A stretch of DNA of 64,000 nucleotides from Linnemannia schmuckeri (Eukaryota > Mortierellomycota > Mortierellomycetes > Mortierellales > Mortierellaceae), in contig JANATG010000001.1 in NCBI GenBank assembly GCA_029449235.1, positions 806,001-870,000 of the forward strand. Reading direction: 5' to 3'. The notes below the pieces were generated by a model. It was not told the origin of the DNA, made no database searches, and saw only the letters and a program-made list of their open reading frames with translations. The translations under genes and the position numbers were made by a program. Positions 35,701 through 46,094 of the stretch are shown here, piece after piece (position 1 is the stretch's first letter; every line of letters starts with the position of its first letter).

Positions 35701-36211
35701 TCTTTACTTCTTGCAAAACCACGTCCCACAGCCAAATGTGCATGGACTGCCTTACCCCTGATCCCCCTTGTACTTGTACCCTTTCTCCCCTTTGCTCTTT
35801 CCCCATCGTGCCCCTTCCCCCCTCTCTCATGCAACGAACACTCTCGCCTCTCTCACTCTTTCGTTCATTCTTTGCTCTCACCATCTCTCTCTCTCCCTCC
35901 TTGTCCGGTGATCTCTTGGCCTTTTCCGTTTCTTCTGTTTGTACTTTTGTACTTCCACTTCTACTTCTTTCCTCTCTCGCTCTCTCTCTCTCTTCCTTTT
36001 CTTTCCTTCATCACTCTTATCGCTTCTTTTCTTTCAATCTACCACCTGCCAATCACCGCACCTCTCATCCAGCGCTTTCTTCCTTTCTTCTCTCCCTCGT
36101 GAATAAACCCATCCTCACTCTCACCCTCCTATACAAACCAAAAACACCAACTCACTGCGAATACACTCGTAGCTCCAACTTCTACCTTTACGACAAATTT
36201 CCCCCTCCAAA
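32764..36211. other. Long intergenic region with purine/pyrimidine tracts
   Basis: About 3.4 kb without a convincing gene. From 33060 to 33180 the plus strand is an almost pure purine tract. From about 34800 to 35100 it is C/T-rich and contains a 120-bp imperfect tandem duplication. A GT repeat lies at about 35587-35605. The last 450 bp are C/T-rich and lead into the Cid1-like gene. Confidence 0.5.
34836..35030 (+). repeat. 120-bp imperfect tandem duplication
   Basis: Two copies offset by exactly 120 bp: the first is centred on ATTCTATGTTGATCACTTAC (34861), the second on ACTCCACGTTGATCGCTTAT (34981). Flanks also align (CTTCGCATCATTTTC with CTTCGCCTTATCTTT; CCCTGCCTTTGGAACCTGC with CCCTGCTTCCAAATCCTGC). 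The offset is 40 codons, so the reading frame is kept through both, but the translation has no recognised domain. Confidence 0.7.
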
Positions 36212-38086
36212 ATGATATCGACTTCTGCAGCTACGATGCCTGGCAACAGTATCCCTCCATACATCCAACAGCTCACCGAAGACATGACCACACTCACAAT
36301 GGTAAAATAGTGGACGATGGTATTCATCCCGCACATGTTTGGTCGTATGTTGTTGTGTGCCCGCTTGACTCTTTATTTATATGTCAGTGTATTAAGACTG
36401 AGTAACTAACCAAAAAAAAAAAAAAAAAAAAAAAACGTGGTTATTCCCGATGACTGGGAAAAATGAAAAAAATTCATAGACGATAGCGGCATCGCCTGAA
36501 GGAACACAGCTCCGCGAGAACCTTGTTACGCGTGTTCAGGGTATCATGGATGCAGAGTGGCCCAAGGAAGTCAAGATCGAGGCTTTCGGGTAAGTGAAAG
36601 AATAGAACAGAATGAATGACTGAATGTCTAAAAACCCCATGGGAACAAGGACGGTGAATGTCGAATGAGTGGCGGGAAAATATAACAGAAATCAATACAA
36701 CTCCCTTCCATACTAGTGTACCCCACCCCCACAGACTGACCTTGGGGCGACTCGCCTCACTCCCTCTCTACTCTGGACAGTCGAGTTGATACGTGCCTCT
36801 CCGCAGAGGACTGACGTTTCTATCCTATTCTTCCCCTGAATACATTTCTAACTATAGGTCATTCGCATCAGGGCTCGGCACTGATTCCAGCGATTTAGAT
36901 CTTGTCATTCTCCCTACATTGCGTGATCAGGACCAGGACCCAGGAATCCCTGCCCGGTACCAGGACCTCTTTGTCCTCAAGACTCTCTTCCAGCGTTGTA
37001 AGTTTATTCACTAAGATGCACACGCATGATTTATTGACATTACTTATGAATTTGGTTGGGGTATGTATTGGTAAACACACTAATGCCGTTTTTCTCCTCT
37101 CTTGGTTCCTGGTCCCCTTTCGTCCATTCCTTCATCTGCTCTCCCGCATGGATACCCGTCATTGCGCAATGCTCTCGTTCGTTCGTTCCACGCTATCTCT
37201 TGACACGTCTTGTTTTATGTTTGTGTTCTGCACGCATGCACACAAACCATTTCATATTTTGCTCCCCAACCTTCGGCTACATTGTTTCTATCCACTGACT
37301 ACATTATCAATCTTGCATATGATAACCCTTCCTCTCTGATGCGCCCATTCTTCAGACAGCATGAAGGATGTTGAGGTTATCCAGAATGCTCGGGTGCCCA
37401 TCCTCAAGTTCACCGATCACAAGACAGGCATCAAAGTCGACCTCAACTATGGCCATTACCCCAGCCTCTACAACACTCGTCTCATTGAGTCATATGTCCG
37501 GATCGACGATCGCGTTAAAACTTTCCTCTATGTCCTCAAGGCCTTTGTCAAGGCGCGTGGAATCAACTCACCACACCTGGGCTCTTTGAGCAGCTACTGC
37601 TACACACTTATGGCGATCTCGTATTTCCAGTCACTGCTAATCCCTGTCCTTCCTTGCCTGCAGGATCCACATCTCATCCCTCACAACGTTCCCAACCCAG
37701 GAGCATTTGGATCGATCCGTCTCGTTAACGTTGCCTTCACGGACCCCTCCAGGATCCGACCCTGTCTCCCTCGCAACAGCATGACACTCGGAGAACTGTT
37801 TATTGGATTCCTGGAATACTACGGGAGCAAGTTTGAGTACAACAAGTCGTGTGTGAGTGTCCGATGCGGCAGCGTCATCTCGAGGGACGAATGTCCAACT
37901 TCCTGGGCACGACACGAGTTTGTGGTGGAGGATCCGTTCCTCCTCGACTTAAACGCTGCAGGGGCCAGGAAGGACATGATGAACATTATCCGGCATGAGT
38001 TTCAGGCAGCAACGCAGGCGCTGAAGGATGATCGCGGGTTGAGTGCCATCCTCACTACGCGGCAACCCTACCGTGTCCGGGAATAA
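36212..38086 (+). CDS. Cid1-like terminal nucleotidyltransferase
   Basis: Non-canonical poly(A)/poly(U) polymerase adding nucleotides to RNA 3' ends. Four exons, 36212-36301, 36480-36589, 36858-36997 and 37356-38086, give 356 residues. The nucleotidyltransferase signature spans intron 2: AFGSFASGLGTDSSDLDL supplies two catalytic Asp (in SSDLDL), and KVDLNY, in exon 4, the third. The central domain has LKAFVKARGI and the Tyr-rich SLSSYCYTLMAISYFQ; the PAP-associated domain has LGELFIGFLEYYGSKF and the VEDPF motif near the C-terminus. Size and lack of RNA-binding domains match fission yeast Cid1 and the cytoplasmic TUTases better than nuclear Trf4/5. Whether it prefers UTP or ATP cannot be read here. 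Confidence 0.88.
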
Positions 38087-38681
38087 TCCCTCGAAACCTG
38101 CTTTGCCCTTGCAGCCGAATGTCCAAAAAAAAAACATACAAAACATACATACATTAGTAAAAATGAAAATAAAACAACAATAATAGTCATGTACCTCTTG
38201 CAAAACTATTTTAAGAGAATGCGTGAGGAGAGGATCTTGCAATGTATGCACCAGTCGTGGGAACGGCGTGTGTGTTTGGACTTGATAGGGAGAGTGGCAT
38301 ATGACTTTTAGGATCTGGCAAATGAGATTCTTGAGGCCATGAAAGGCGTGTGGAAGTGTCTGCCATGCAATGATATTGAATAATCTGAATTGAGCACGAC
38401 GACAAAACTCGAGCCAGGGTCAAAGCCTAGTTAGCGCAGGAAAAGTGATGTATGTAAAAAGCTTATGGTTCCAAAACAATAGCAAGGACAAAAAAATCGA
38501 ACTACTAGCGAAATGTGGAATGCCAAGAGTGTTTTTTCGCGTGTCCCTGAAAATTGCAGTGCAAGATACGTAATTGTGTCGGAGGGTCTGCTGCTGCCTT
38601 TTCTTCCACACTCTTCCTTCTTCTTGTCTTTTGCTTCCATCCATTCTTCTCCTTCTCCACAACTTCCAAAAAGTCAGCAGT
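38087..38681. other. Intergenic region
   Basis: 595 bp between the Cid1-like gene and a small secreted-protein gene. A C/T-rich stretch at about 38590-38670 directly precedes the start codon. Nothing else is seen. Confidence 0.5.
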
Positions 38682-39106
38682 ATGTTCGCCAAGCCTGTAT
38701 CTGCTCTTTTCATGGCCTCTTTCCTTAGTCTTCTCGCATCCCAAGCGGACGCGAAGAAATACTCCCAGCGTAAGTTTTATCTACTTGAGCACGAGGACGA
38801 AAACGACTGGTTATGAACTGCTCAAGCTTTGGATTTCACCTGCGTATCCTTGTAAAACAAACGTATAGCGTACGATTGCTACATTGTTATTGGAAAATCC
38901 AGCGCAGCTACGACGGATCGGCTAAGGACCTAACATGGTGCTCAATCTCGTCTCGCTTGCCCTCTGACCAGACTTATTACGCGCCTCGGTCGATTGGTGG
39001 ACAGACATATCCCTTTGGCACGTCGGTGGTGACTCTGCAGACTGTCGATGGTACCTATGAGAAGGTTGACGTTGCGACATTCTTTGGTGTTTGCGAGGGT
39101 CAATGA
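38682..39106 (+). CDS. Small secreted protein, splice frame unresolved
   Basis: Not recognised. The first exon starts at 38682 with a clear signal peptide (MFAKPVSALFMASFLSLLA, then ASQADA before KKYSQ) and meets a perfect donor, GTAAGT, at 38770. A second coding stretch ends at the stop at 39106 and reads SYDGSAKDLTWCSISSRL and onward, ending FFGVCEGQ; it has two Cys. The obvious acceptors (38901-38902, 38906-38907, 38867-38868) do not keep frame with that donor. Either a rarer donor, such as GTTTTA at 38774, is used, or the sequence carries a one-base error or true frameshift. The mature protein would have about 70 residues. Confidence 0.45.
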
Positions 39107-39343
39107 TAGTGTACAGTCTTTATTAAATACTGCGCGAGTGAAATACTTTGAGGTACCGCCAGATCAAAAAAAGCCCTTGGGAAATTTGAAAAATGAGTAT
39201 CGCACGTGACTGTCCTAAGCCACATATGCAAACAGATTCGTCTGCTCTCTCTTCCCTCCCCCGTTTCGGGGATATGGATGTAGTGAAAGGGAAAGGCATC
39301 CATCACCCATCACTCCCTACTCTTCTCTTATTCATAATTCACA

Positions 39344-40314
39344 ATGGCTGGTGGTCGCTACCCTTATCCCAAGCACGTCTGGTACGTTCTTGCTTATCCC
39401 ACCTACCACTCTACACACAGCATCAACCTTCCAAAAACCCTTCCTGCAGGACTATCGACAAATGAACTCGCGGCTCCTATTTCCGGCCTGTCCATCACAC
39501 CTCGGAGTTTCCGCGCCGAATTCCCGAAATACAATACAACAGGACATTCAGCAAAGAGGCTACAGGAAGTACAGGATGACGCGAGGTCATGGAGGCGAGA
39601 AAGGCAGTAGAGTCATATCCGTCTTTTCTCTGCGCTCGCTCATTCCACGGGCCACGAATCATATTCACTTTCTGCGGACAACGAACTCCGGACCAACAGG
39701 ACAGCTCGGACGATGACGCCCGTCCGCATTCCTGGCATGTGTATGAACGGCTCCACGTTACTCATTTTACTTTTGTATACTGCCTGTTGTATGTGTGTAG
39801 GTCCCCTACTGGTGGTTGGTGGACTCAGCCTACCAACTGGAAGTCCAACACTGCCGTCGCCATCGGTATTTCTGCCACTATCGTCGCCGCTGCCTGGAAG
39901 TACTCTGCTGAGAACGAGGTACTTTTTCCACTTGATATCTCAGGAGCCAATCAGACATATGAGGATGAGGAAAAAACAAAGTCTCAATGGGCACTGATAG
40001 GAAACAAGGACACGACAGAAAGGGGTATTGACACGTTTCTCCTGATTTTTTTTTTGCATGGTAATAGGAGCGCCACACTCGCCCCAAGGGCTTTATCCCC
40101 TCCTCGATGGTACGGATCACAATCAATTGAATTCTTCATACTTCACATAGTTGCCACACTTGACACGGTTTTCATTCTCGTATCTGATCTACTCAAGGAC
40201 ATCTTAAGAATACGTACATTAACTCATGGCACGCCTTTCTGTTTTTTATTTATTTATTAAATTTTATAGTGGGCAAAGGAGTTCAAGGACGGCGAGGTCT
40301 ATGGAAAGAAGTAA
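39344..40314 (+). CDS. Small single-span protein, probably mitochondrial
   Basis: Four short exons, 39344-39381, 39801-39918, 40068-40109 and 40270-40314, join in frame to 80 residues. The N-terminus is MAGGRYPYPKHVWSPTGGWW, then a hydrophobic helix (AVAIGISATIVAAAW, about residues 31-45), then a charged tail ending YGKK. The YPKHVWSPxGGWW start is, as I recall, shared by small conserved fungal proteins thought to sit in the inner mitochondrial membrane, possibly accessory subunits of a respiratory complex; I cannot name the complex. The exact frame across four exons and the conserved-looking motif support a real gene. Confidence 0.7.
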
Positions 40315-40619
40315 ACGAACAACAAACATCGACAGGATACATACATGCACGCGGAGAGGACTTGTCAAATAGAAATCACTCCCAACAACCGCCAACACAC
40401 CCCTCTCCAAACAAGAAATACCAACAAATAAACACCCTCTCCACGTGTCATTCTGCTGCTATTGCGTGTTCAGGAGCATCAGTAACTCATTCACTGACAG
40501 GATTATCTCAATGCACTGCATCGTTAAAAAAGAACAGTATAATTATTTGATTTATTTTGTAGGATGTGCACATCCAATATTCACAATGAAACGAACAGGA
40601 AATTCTTGAATCCAGTCGT
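40315..40619. other. Convergent 3' region
   Basis: 305 bp between converging 3' ends of the small mitochondrial-type gene and the acyl-CoA ligase. Nothing else is seen. Confidence 0.5.
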
Positions 40620-42789
40620 TTACAACTTGGATTTGGGAGGCTCTTGCAGAAGCACTCTGAGGTCCTTCCTCAGGATCTTGCCGGCGGCGGATTTGGGGAT
40701 TAAATCGATAAACCGAACCCCTCCACGAAGCCTCTTGTGCTGCGCAACTTTGGACGCAACATAACCTACGACCTGCTGTTCCGTCAAAGCCTTGCCCTCG
40801 GCAGTCGACTGGTTCTTGACCACAAAAGCCAGAGGTACCTCGGTCGCTTGCTCCTTGTTCTCAACACCGACCACGGCCGCGTCAAGGATCTGTGGGTGGG
40901 TCAAGAGGATGGCTTCGAGTTCTGCGGGAGCGACTTGAAAACCCTTGTACTTGATTAGTTCCTTCAACCGGTCGACTACAAAGAAGTTGCCCCGGGTATC
41001 GACTACGGCCACGTCGCCCGTATGTAACCAGCCCTCGCTGTCGATCGTCTCCCGGGTCGCTTTCTCATTGTTGCGGTATCCCTTCATCACATTCAACCCA
41101 CGGATCCAAATCTCGCCACGTTCCCCAGGGACAGCGTCTTTTCCAGTATCCGGGTCGACGAGGCGGACTTCTTGGTTGGGAAGGATCTTGCCCGCAGATC
41201 CGTGGACCATATCGTTGTAAAGCCCAACATGGGTTCCAGGGGAGGCTTCCGACATGCCGTAGGCTTGACGGAAGGCGATGGCGGGGTATTTTTCCAGCAG
41301 AGCTTCGATCAGTTCTCGGGAACAAGGGGCCGCACCGACGTTGATTTGACGGACGTGGGAGAGGTCGTATTTTGCGACCAGAGGGGATTTCACAAGCATC
41401 AAGACTTGTGGCGGGACCAGGTTCAGCGTCTTGACTATATCGTTGGTCATTTAGTTCATGATAACAATATTGAATATTAGATGGGGGTTTTTTTGGCGCT
41501 TGTTTACCTTGGATAAATACACATATCTAGAGTGATGTCTGTGGGAACCTACTCTTGTAGTCCTGGATAGTCTTGAGAAAGTCCTCAGGGTTGAACTTTT
41601 GCAAAACGATATTTTGAAGGCCCTGTTTGTTCAAAAAAAAGTGAAAAAATGAGTGTACGATCGATCACAAATAAGCACGATGTGTCCGTGACCCCACACC
41701 CTAAAGTGGAAAAAAATACAACAATATGGTACATATGTGCAGAAAAATGCTCAGAGGTGAGACTTACGCTGTAGGGTCCGCACATTAAGTGGAGTTGAAT
41801 ACTGTACCTGTTGCGGTTGGAAAAAAATAAAGTACAGGTTGATAGACAAAGAGGTGCATGTGTGAGAAAAAAATGGAAGTATAATGCTTAATTCCACCCA
41901 GGAAAGAAGAGATAACGGGTGATTAGCCATCCCGCTCTCGATCTTCTTTCCCGCACCGCCCCCTCCTCTACCTTCTCTTTATCATCCACACCCACTTTCT
42001 GTTTCGACTCCTCAAAATCAATTTCGCTTTATCACTTTCGTGCTTCTTCCCGTTCATTATCACTTACATGTGGTACATGGGCAGGACACTCAGGGCAATG
42101 TTATCATGGGCCTTGAGCTCCCCATCAAACGCAACGACCTGAACAGCATTGACCGCAAAGTTCAAATGCGACAACTCAACGCCTTTACTCCTACCCGTCG
42201 TTCCACTCGAATAACAAATCAACGCCGTCGTTTCCTTGCACTCCTTGGGATCCAACACCACCGGCTTGACCAATTGACTCTCGGGCGTTTCCACCGGGGG
42301 CAACAAACTAGTATAAGGTCGGAATCCATCAACCGTTTGATCTCCATACAAAAAGATCCTCTCCTCCGGTAGACCCACCTTCTTGGCACCCGCCCTAGCA
42401 GTAGCCAGCAGTTCCGGATGTGTCACCATCGCAGTCGCGCCAGAGTCCTGCAACTGATACGCGAGCTCGTCTGCATTGTAGGCAGAGTTAACGGTGGTCG
42501 TGATACCAGCAAAGACGAGAGGGCCAAACATGGTGACTGAATAATCGATCTGGTTGAACGAGAACAAGGCCAGGACGTCTCCACGTTTGAAGCCCAAGGA
42601 ATATTGAAGGGCAGTGGCCCAGCGACGGACGTCGTGTTTCCATTGACCAAAGGTGAGGGTTTGTTTCGTGATGCCGTCGATTAGGATTGGGTAGTCTTCG
42701 GGGGTGTTATTGGGGTTGGAGATTGCGAAGCTGTAGGCGTTCATGTAGGGGACCGGCTGGTCGGGAAGGTGGGACCTGTAGATCGTCAT
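40620..42789 (-). CDS. 4-coumarate-CoA ligase-like acyl-CoA synthetase, peroxisomal
   Basis: Activates a carboxylic acid to acyl-AMP, then acyl-CoA. Four exons, 42789-42068, 41807-41768, 41622-41553 and 41434-40620, give 548 residues; the 40-bp exon 2 restores PMYHMYSIQLHL. ANL-family motifs: P-loop YSSGTTGRSKGV, YGMSEASP, GWLHTGD, VDRLKELIKYKGFQVAPAELE and the catalytic Lys in SAAGKILRKDLR. It ends in Ser-Lys-Leu, a PTS1 signal, so the enzyme should be in peroxisomes, as expected for an acid that goes on to beta-oxidation. The substrate may be an aromatic or a medium/long-chain acid; the 4CL/luciferase-like clade is clear, the substrate is not. The start is the ATG after a pyrimidine-rich leader, MTIYRSHLP. 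Confidence 0.92.
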
Positions 42790-43814
42790 GGCTTGCTTGT
42801 CCTGTGTGGGGAGGGTCGTGAAGGTAAAAACGAGTGGTCGGAGTATGAGGTGGATGTGGAGAAACTGAGTTGGAGAAGGAGAAGAAGAGTAGAGTTGGGG
42901 AAGAAAAAGAAAAGAGAAAAGGAAAGAGAAAGAGAAAGAAAAAAGAGAAAGAAGATGACATGAAGAAAAAAAATAAGAGAGAAACATAACTAAGAAGGGA
43001 TACATACATCTTTCTTTCCTCATCCTCTCCCTTCTCACCCGAGATAGGAAAGGCCTCGAATCCAACCAAACCAATGTTCAGAATATAACAGCCAAAAAAT
43101 AAACACAAACGCTCAATCCTCCTTTCTCGTTCCATTCATCGTTCTACTTCCGCCTCCAAAAAACCACGCATACATACATATGATCGACCACCTCCTTGAA
43201 TCAAAACAAAGACAGCACAACCACCTGTTACATTCCACCCAATTGCTCGTTGCCCGGGAGTTATTTGAAAGGAGAGGGAGTGTAAAAATTGATGGGTGTC
43301 TTGTCTTCTTGTTGATACTACCGAAGAGTTTTACAGCGGTTAATGCAAGCAGGTTTAACTCTCGATCGATCCCGCGAATGGAAAGGATCATTTTATGTGC
43401 CAGCACTAAAGAATAAAACCCACGAACTCCATCAATTCCTTCAGCTGAAAGTGTGCCTTTGCATCTTCAACAGGAACCCTTCCCTGCTTTCTCCTCCAAA
43501 AAACTATCAAGTTGGTCACAGGGTTCTTTGCTCTCTCGTCCTCGGCTGAGATCAAAACTTTACTTTCTCTCTTTCTCTCTCTCGGCTCAGAATATTCTTT
43601 TCCATAAAGCATCATCAAGCAGGGGCGCGAATTATGAGGATATGAATGTATTATGCGAAATATGGTACGAGAATAAATAAAGAAAATATCTAGAATAAAC
43701 GCGCGACCCAATTTCCCAAAGCCGCGCGTTTGTGAACTGAGAATGCATCATCCATGATCAAGTTGGATCTCCAACACGAGGATGCAAAAGCAAGAATACT
43801 ACGAATCCCCTTTC
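42790..43814. other. Intergenic region
   Basis: About 1 kb between two minus-strand genes. The part to 43050 is the pyrimidine-rich (minus strand) leader of the ligase gene. The rest should hold the promoter and the 3' flank of the Cys-rich protein gene. No other gene is seen. Confidence 0.5.
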
Positions 43815-44877
43815 TTACTCCATTTGATTTCCAAAGAGAACACCCACAGTCAAAAAGACAACCAGTCCCAACACACTCGACCCACCCAGAGCAGTCCATG
43901 TCTGAACACCGCGGTTCATGTTGCCTGAGTTTCCGAAAATACCAGGAGGCAAAGCTGTGATCTGAGGGCTTCCAGGGCCAGCCGTAGGGGTGGCCGAGGT
44001 CGAGGTGGCAATGGTCTGGTTGTATTTCTTGGGGAACTCGGCCGTGCAATTGCGGCTGTTACAGTTGCTGTAGCATCCGTTGTCGGCCTGAGGGCAGATC
44101 TTGATACACTGCTGAACGTCGGCTACACATTCGAAGTAGGGGATCGTGTATGTGTATTCTGTGAGAGAAAGGGTTCATAGGGGGCAAGATATAGGTAATC
44201 GGGTCATTATGGTGGATTAGTGCTAGAAGAGCCATCGCTTTACCGTCTCACGGACAAGGGGATAGACACTATAAAAGCGTCTTTTACTTATTGCTTACCG
44301 GTTGTGTTGGGGACAATGCCTCCCTTGCACTCGCAGGTGTAGAGCAATGACTGCATGTCGCATCGGTTATCGATGGTCTCACCACCATTGGTCAATTCCT
44401 GGCAAACGTTGGTGCTATCATCATTGTTCATCGTTGATGATGAAAAAAAACCAGCCATCAAGAGAATTTGATTAGTTCTTTGGTTTCTGGGCGAAGCAGC
44501 CGCATGAAAGTGCACTATAACTGAGTTCACAACTTGATCTGAGAAAAAAATGGACGCAAAGAGAAGAATGTTGTTGTCACTTACCAGAAACCGACTTGGT
44601 TCTGGCACCATGTCAACTTGGTGCTGTTATCAACGGTCATTGCTATAAAGCAGGTTCAACATAAAGCAGTCGGTTGTGAGTATATGTGAACGTCAAGTCC
44701 ATTAAAACGAGAAGCACTTGGTTCAATGCGCAAGGCGATGGGGTGCTGGAAAGACGAAAATGGGAGAGATATCATCTATGCCAGTTGAAGGAGCTTACGA
44801 TCAAAAGCGGAGACGCAGGTAAGAGTCGCAAGGACTGCCAGTGCTGCAAAGGCGTGCGAAGCAAAAAAGCCCATCAT
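43815..44877 (-). CDS. Cys-rich secreted protein, probably GPI-anchored (DUF7707-like)
   Basis: Four exons assembled by eye: 44877-44799, 44642-44585, 44414-44299 and 44158-43815; 198 residues. The N-terminus MMGFFASHAFAALAVLATL is a signal peptide ending at VSA. The mature part has paired Cys in motifs WCQNQVGFC, NVCQELTNGG, NRCDMQSLLYTCECKGG, FECVADVQQCIKICPQA and NGCYSNCNSRNC, then a Thr/Ser/Pro linker, then a C-terminal hydrophobic helix (SSVLGLVVFLTVGVLFG) with a very short tail, which fits a GPI-attachment signal or a single anchor. This matches fungal extracellular proteins of the DUF7707 type (from memory). All three introns have GTAAG donors and AG acceptors in frame. Role: cell-surface, otherwise unknown. 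Confidence 0.8.
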
Positions 44878-46094
44878 GTTGCTGTTAGGTTAGCGTGGAG
44901 GAGGAGGACGAGTGAGAGTGCGAGGGATATAGAGCTGAGGGGATAAGATGTTGATTTCCTCTTGTTCGAATAGGGTAACGTACGAAACGAAAAGAAGAGA
45001 AAGAGAGGGAAGAAAACGAAGAGCAAAAAGAAAACGAAAAGTAAAGGCGGCAGTGTGGTATGTGCCGATGTCTCTCTCGCGCTCTTTGAACTTGCAAGTC
45101 TCTTTGAGAGCATTCCTCTTACTCTTTAGTGGCGGCGGATGTGAAGCCATCCAAACTCCAACATAGTATCAACAGTAGCAGACTAATCATAAAATCCAAA
45201 CACGGCGAGATAAACAACAGAAACGAAAAAAAATAACCCCTTCTTCTTCTTGGAGACAGGGCGAGAGGGATGTTGTCAAAAGCAAGGGACAGAAGAGGAG
45301 GCGGCAGACCGACAAGGGGGGCCAAAAGAGATAAAAAAATAGAGGGAGAGAAAGAGAGAAAAAAAAGAGGGGAGACATGGGCACCAAAACGAAAGGGGGT
45401 TAGCCCCGCTCTAATCCGCTCTTCCACATCCTATTCATACTCTCAAAGAACAACTTTTACAGTTGATCAGAAGCAACATCTAGGACTGCCGCGACCGTGC
45501 CGACTCTCCCTTTATCGGCAAAACAAAAGAGGTGTGTGGAAAAAACGAAGGAGGCGAAAGGGGGTTTGCAGAACACGACAAGATAGAGTACAATCAACAT
45601 CGAAAAAAGTCATGGAAGCCAGGCCGGACTACGTCCTTTTTGACATGGTAGACAAGATTAAGCAAAAGTCATAGAGAGAAAGAAGGGCGGTAGGCCAATG
45701 TCAATGGCTGCTGCTGCCCTCTTGATGTCCAGGGCATCTTGGAGCCCATGGCTGCCTCATCCATTGTCATCACCCGCTATTATCAAATATTGTCATGTGG
45801 TTAGAAGGACCCAAAAAGCGGGGAGAGAAAGCTGCCTTTTCGACAAAGCGGACTCCTGCGCACTCTCGACCGGCAAAGAACACCCAAACATGCATATGCG
45901 CTAATTGCCTTTTTTCGCATGTTTTTAATGGAGAATGAAATGAATGGATAGTCTCTTCGGTCTTGTCGCGGTCCTTTTTTCGTCGTCTTAGTTTCTTGTT
46001 TGTCGCTGTCTTTTTGTTTGTTGCACTTGTTCACATCCCTCGTCGCTGTAAGAGACCATTGTCCTCAGATACCTTCCATCATCCATCCCCTAAC
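44878..46094. other. Intergenic region
   Basis: About 1.2 kb. The plus strand is purine-rich from 44890 to 45060 (leader of the Cys-rich gene on the minus strand) and again at 45250-45420. A Lys/Arg-rich plus frame at 45270-45674 is a product of that purine bias and is not called. Confidence 0.5.

Noticed and set aside
45270..45674. 134-codon Lys/Arg-rich frame
   Set aside because: Result of a purine-rich stretch; no motif, no coding-like pattern.
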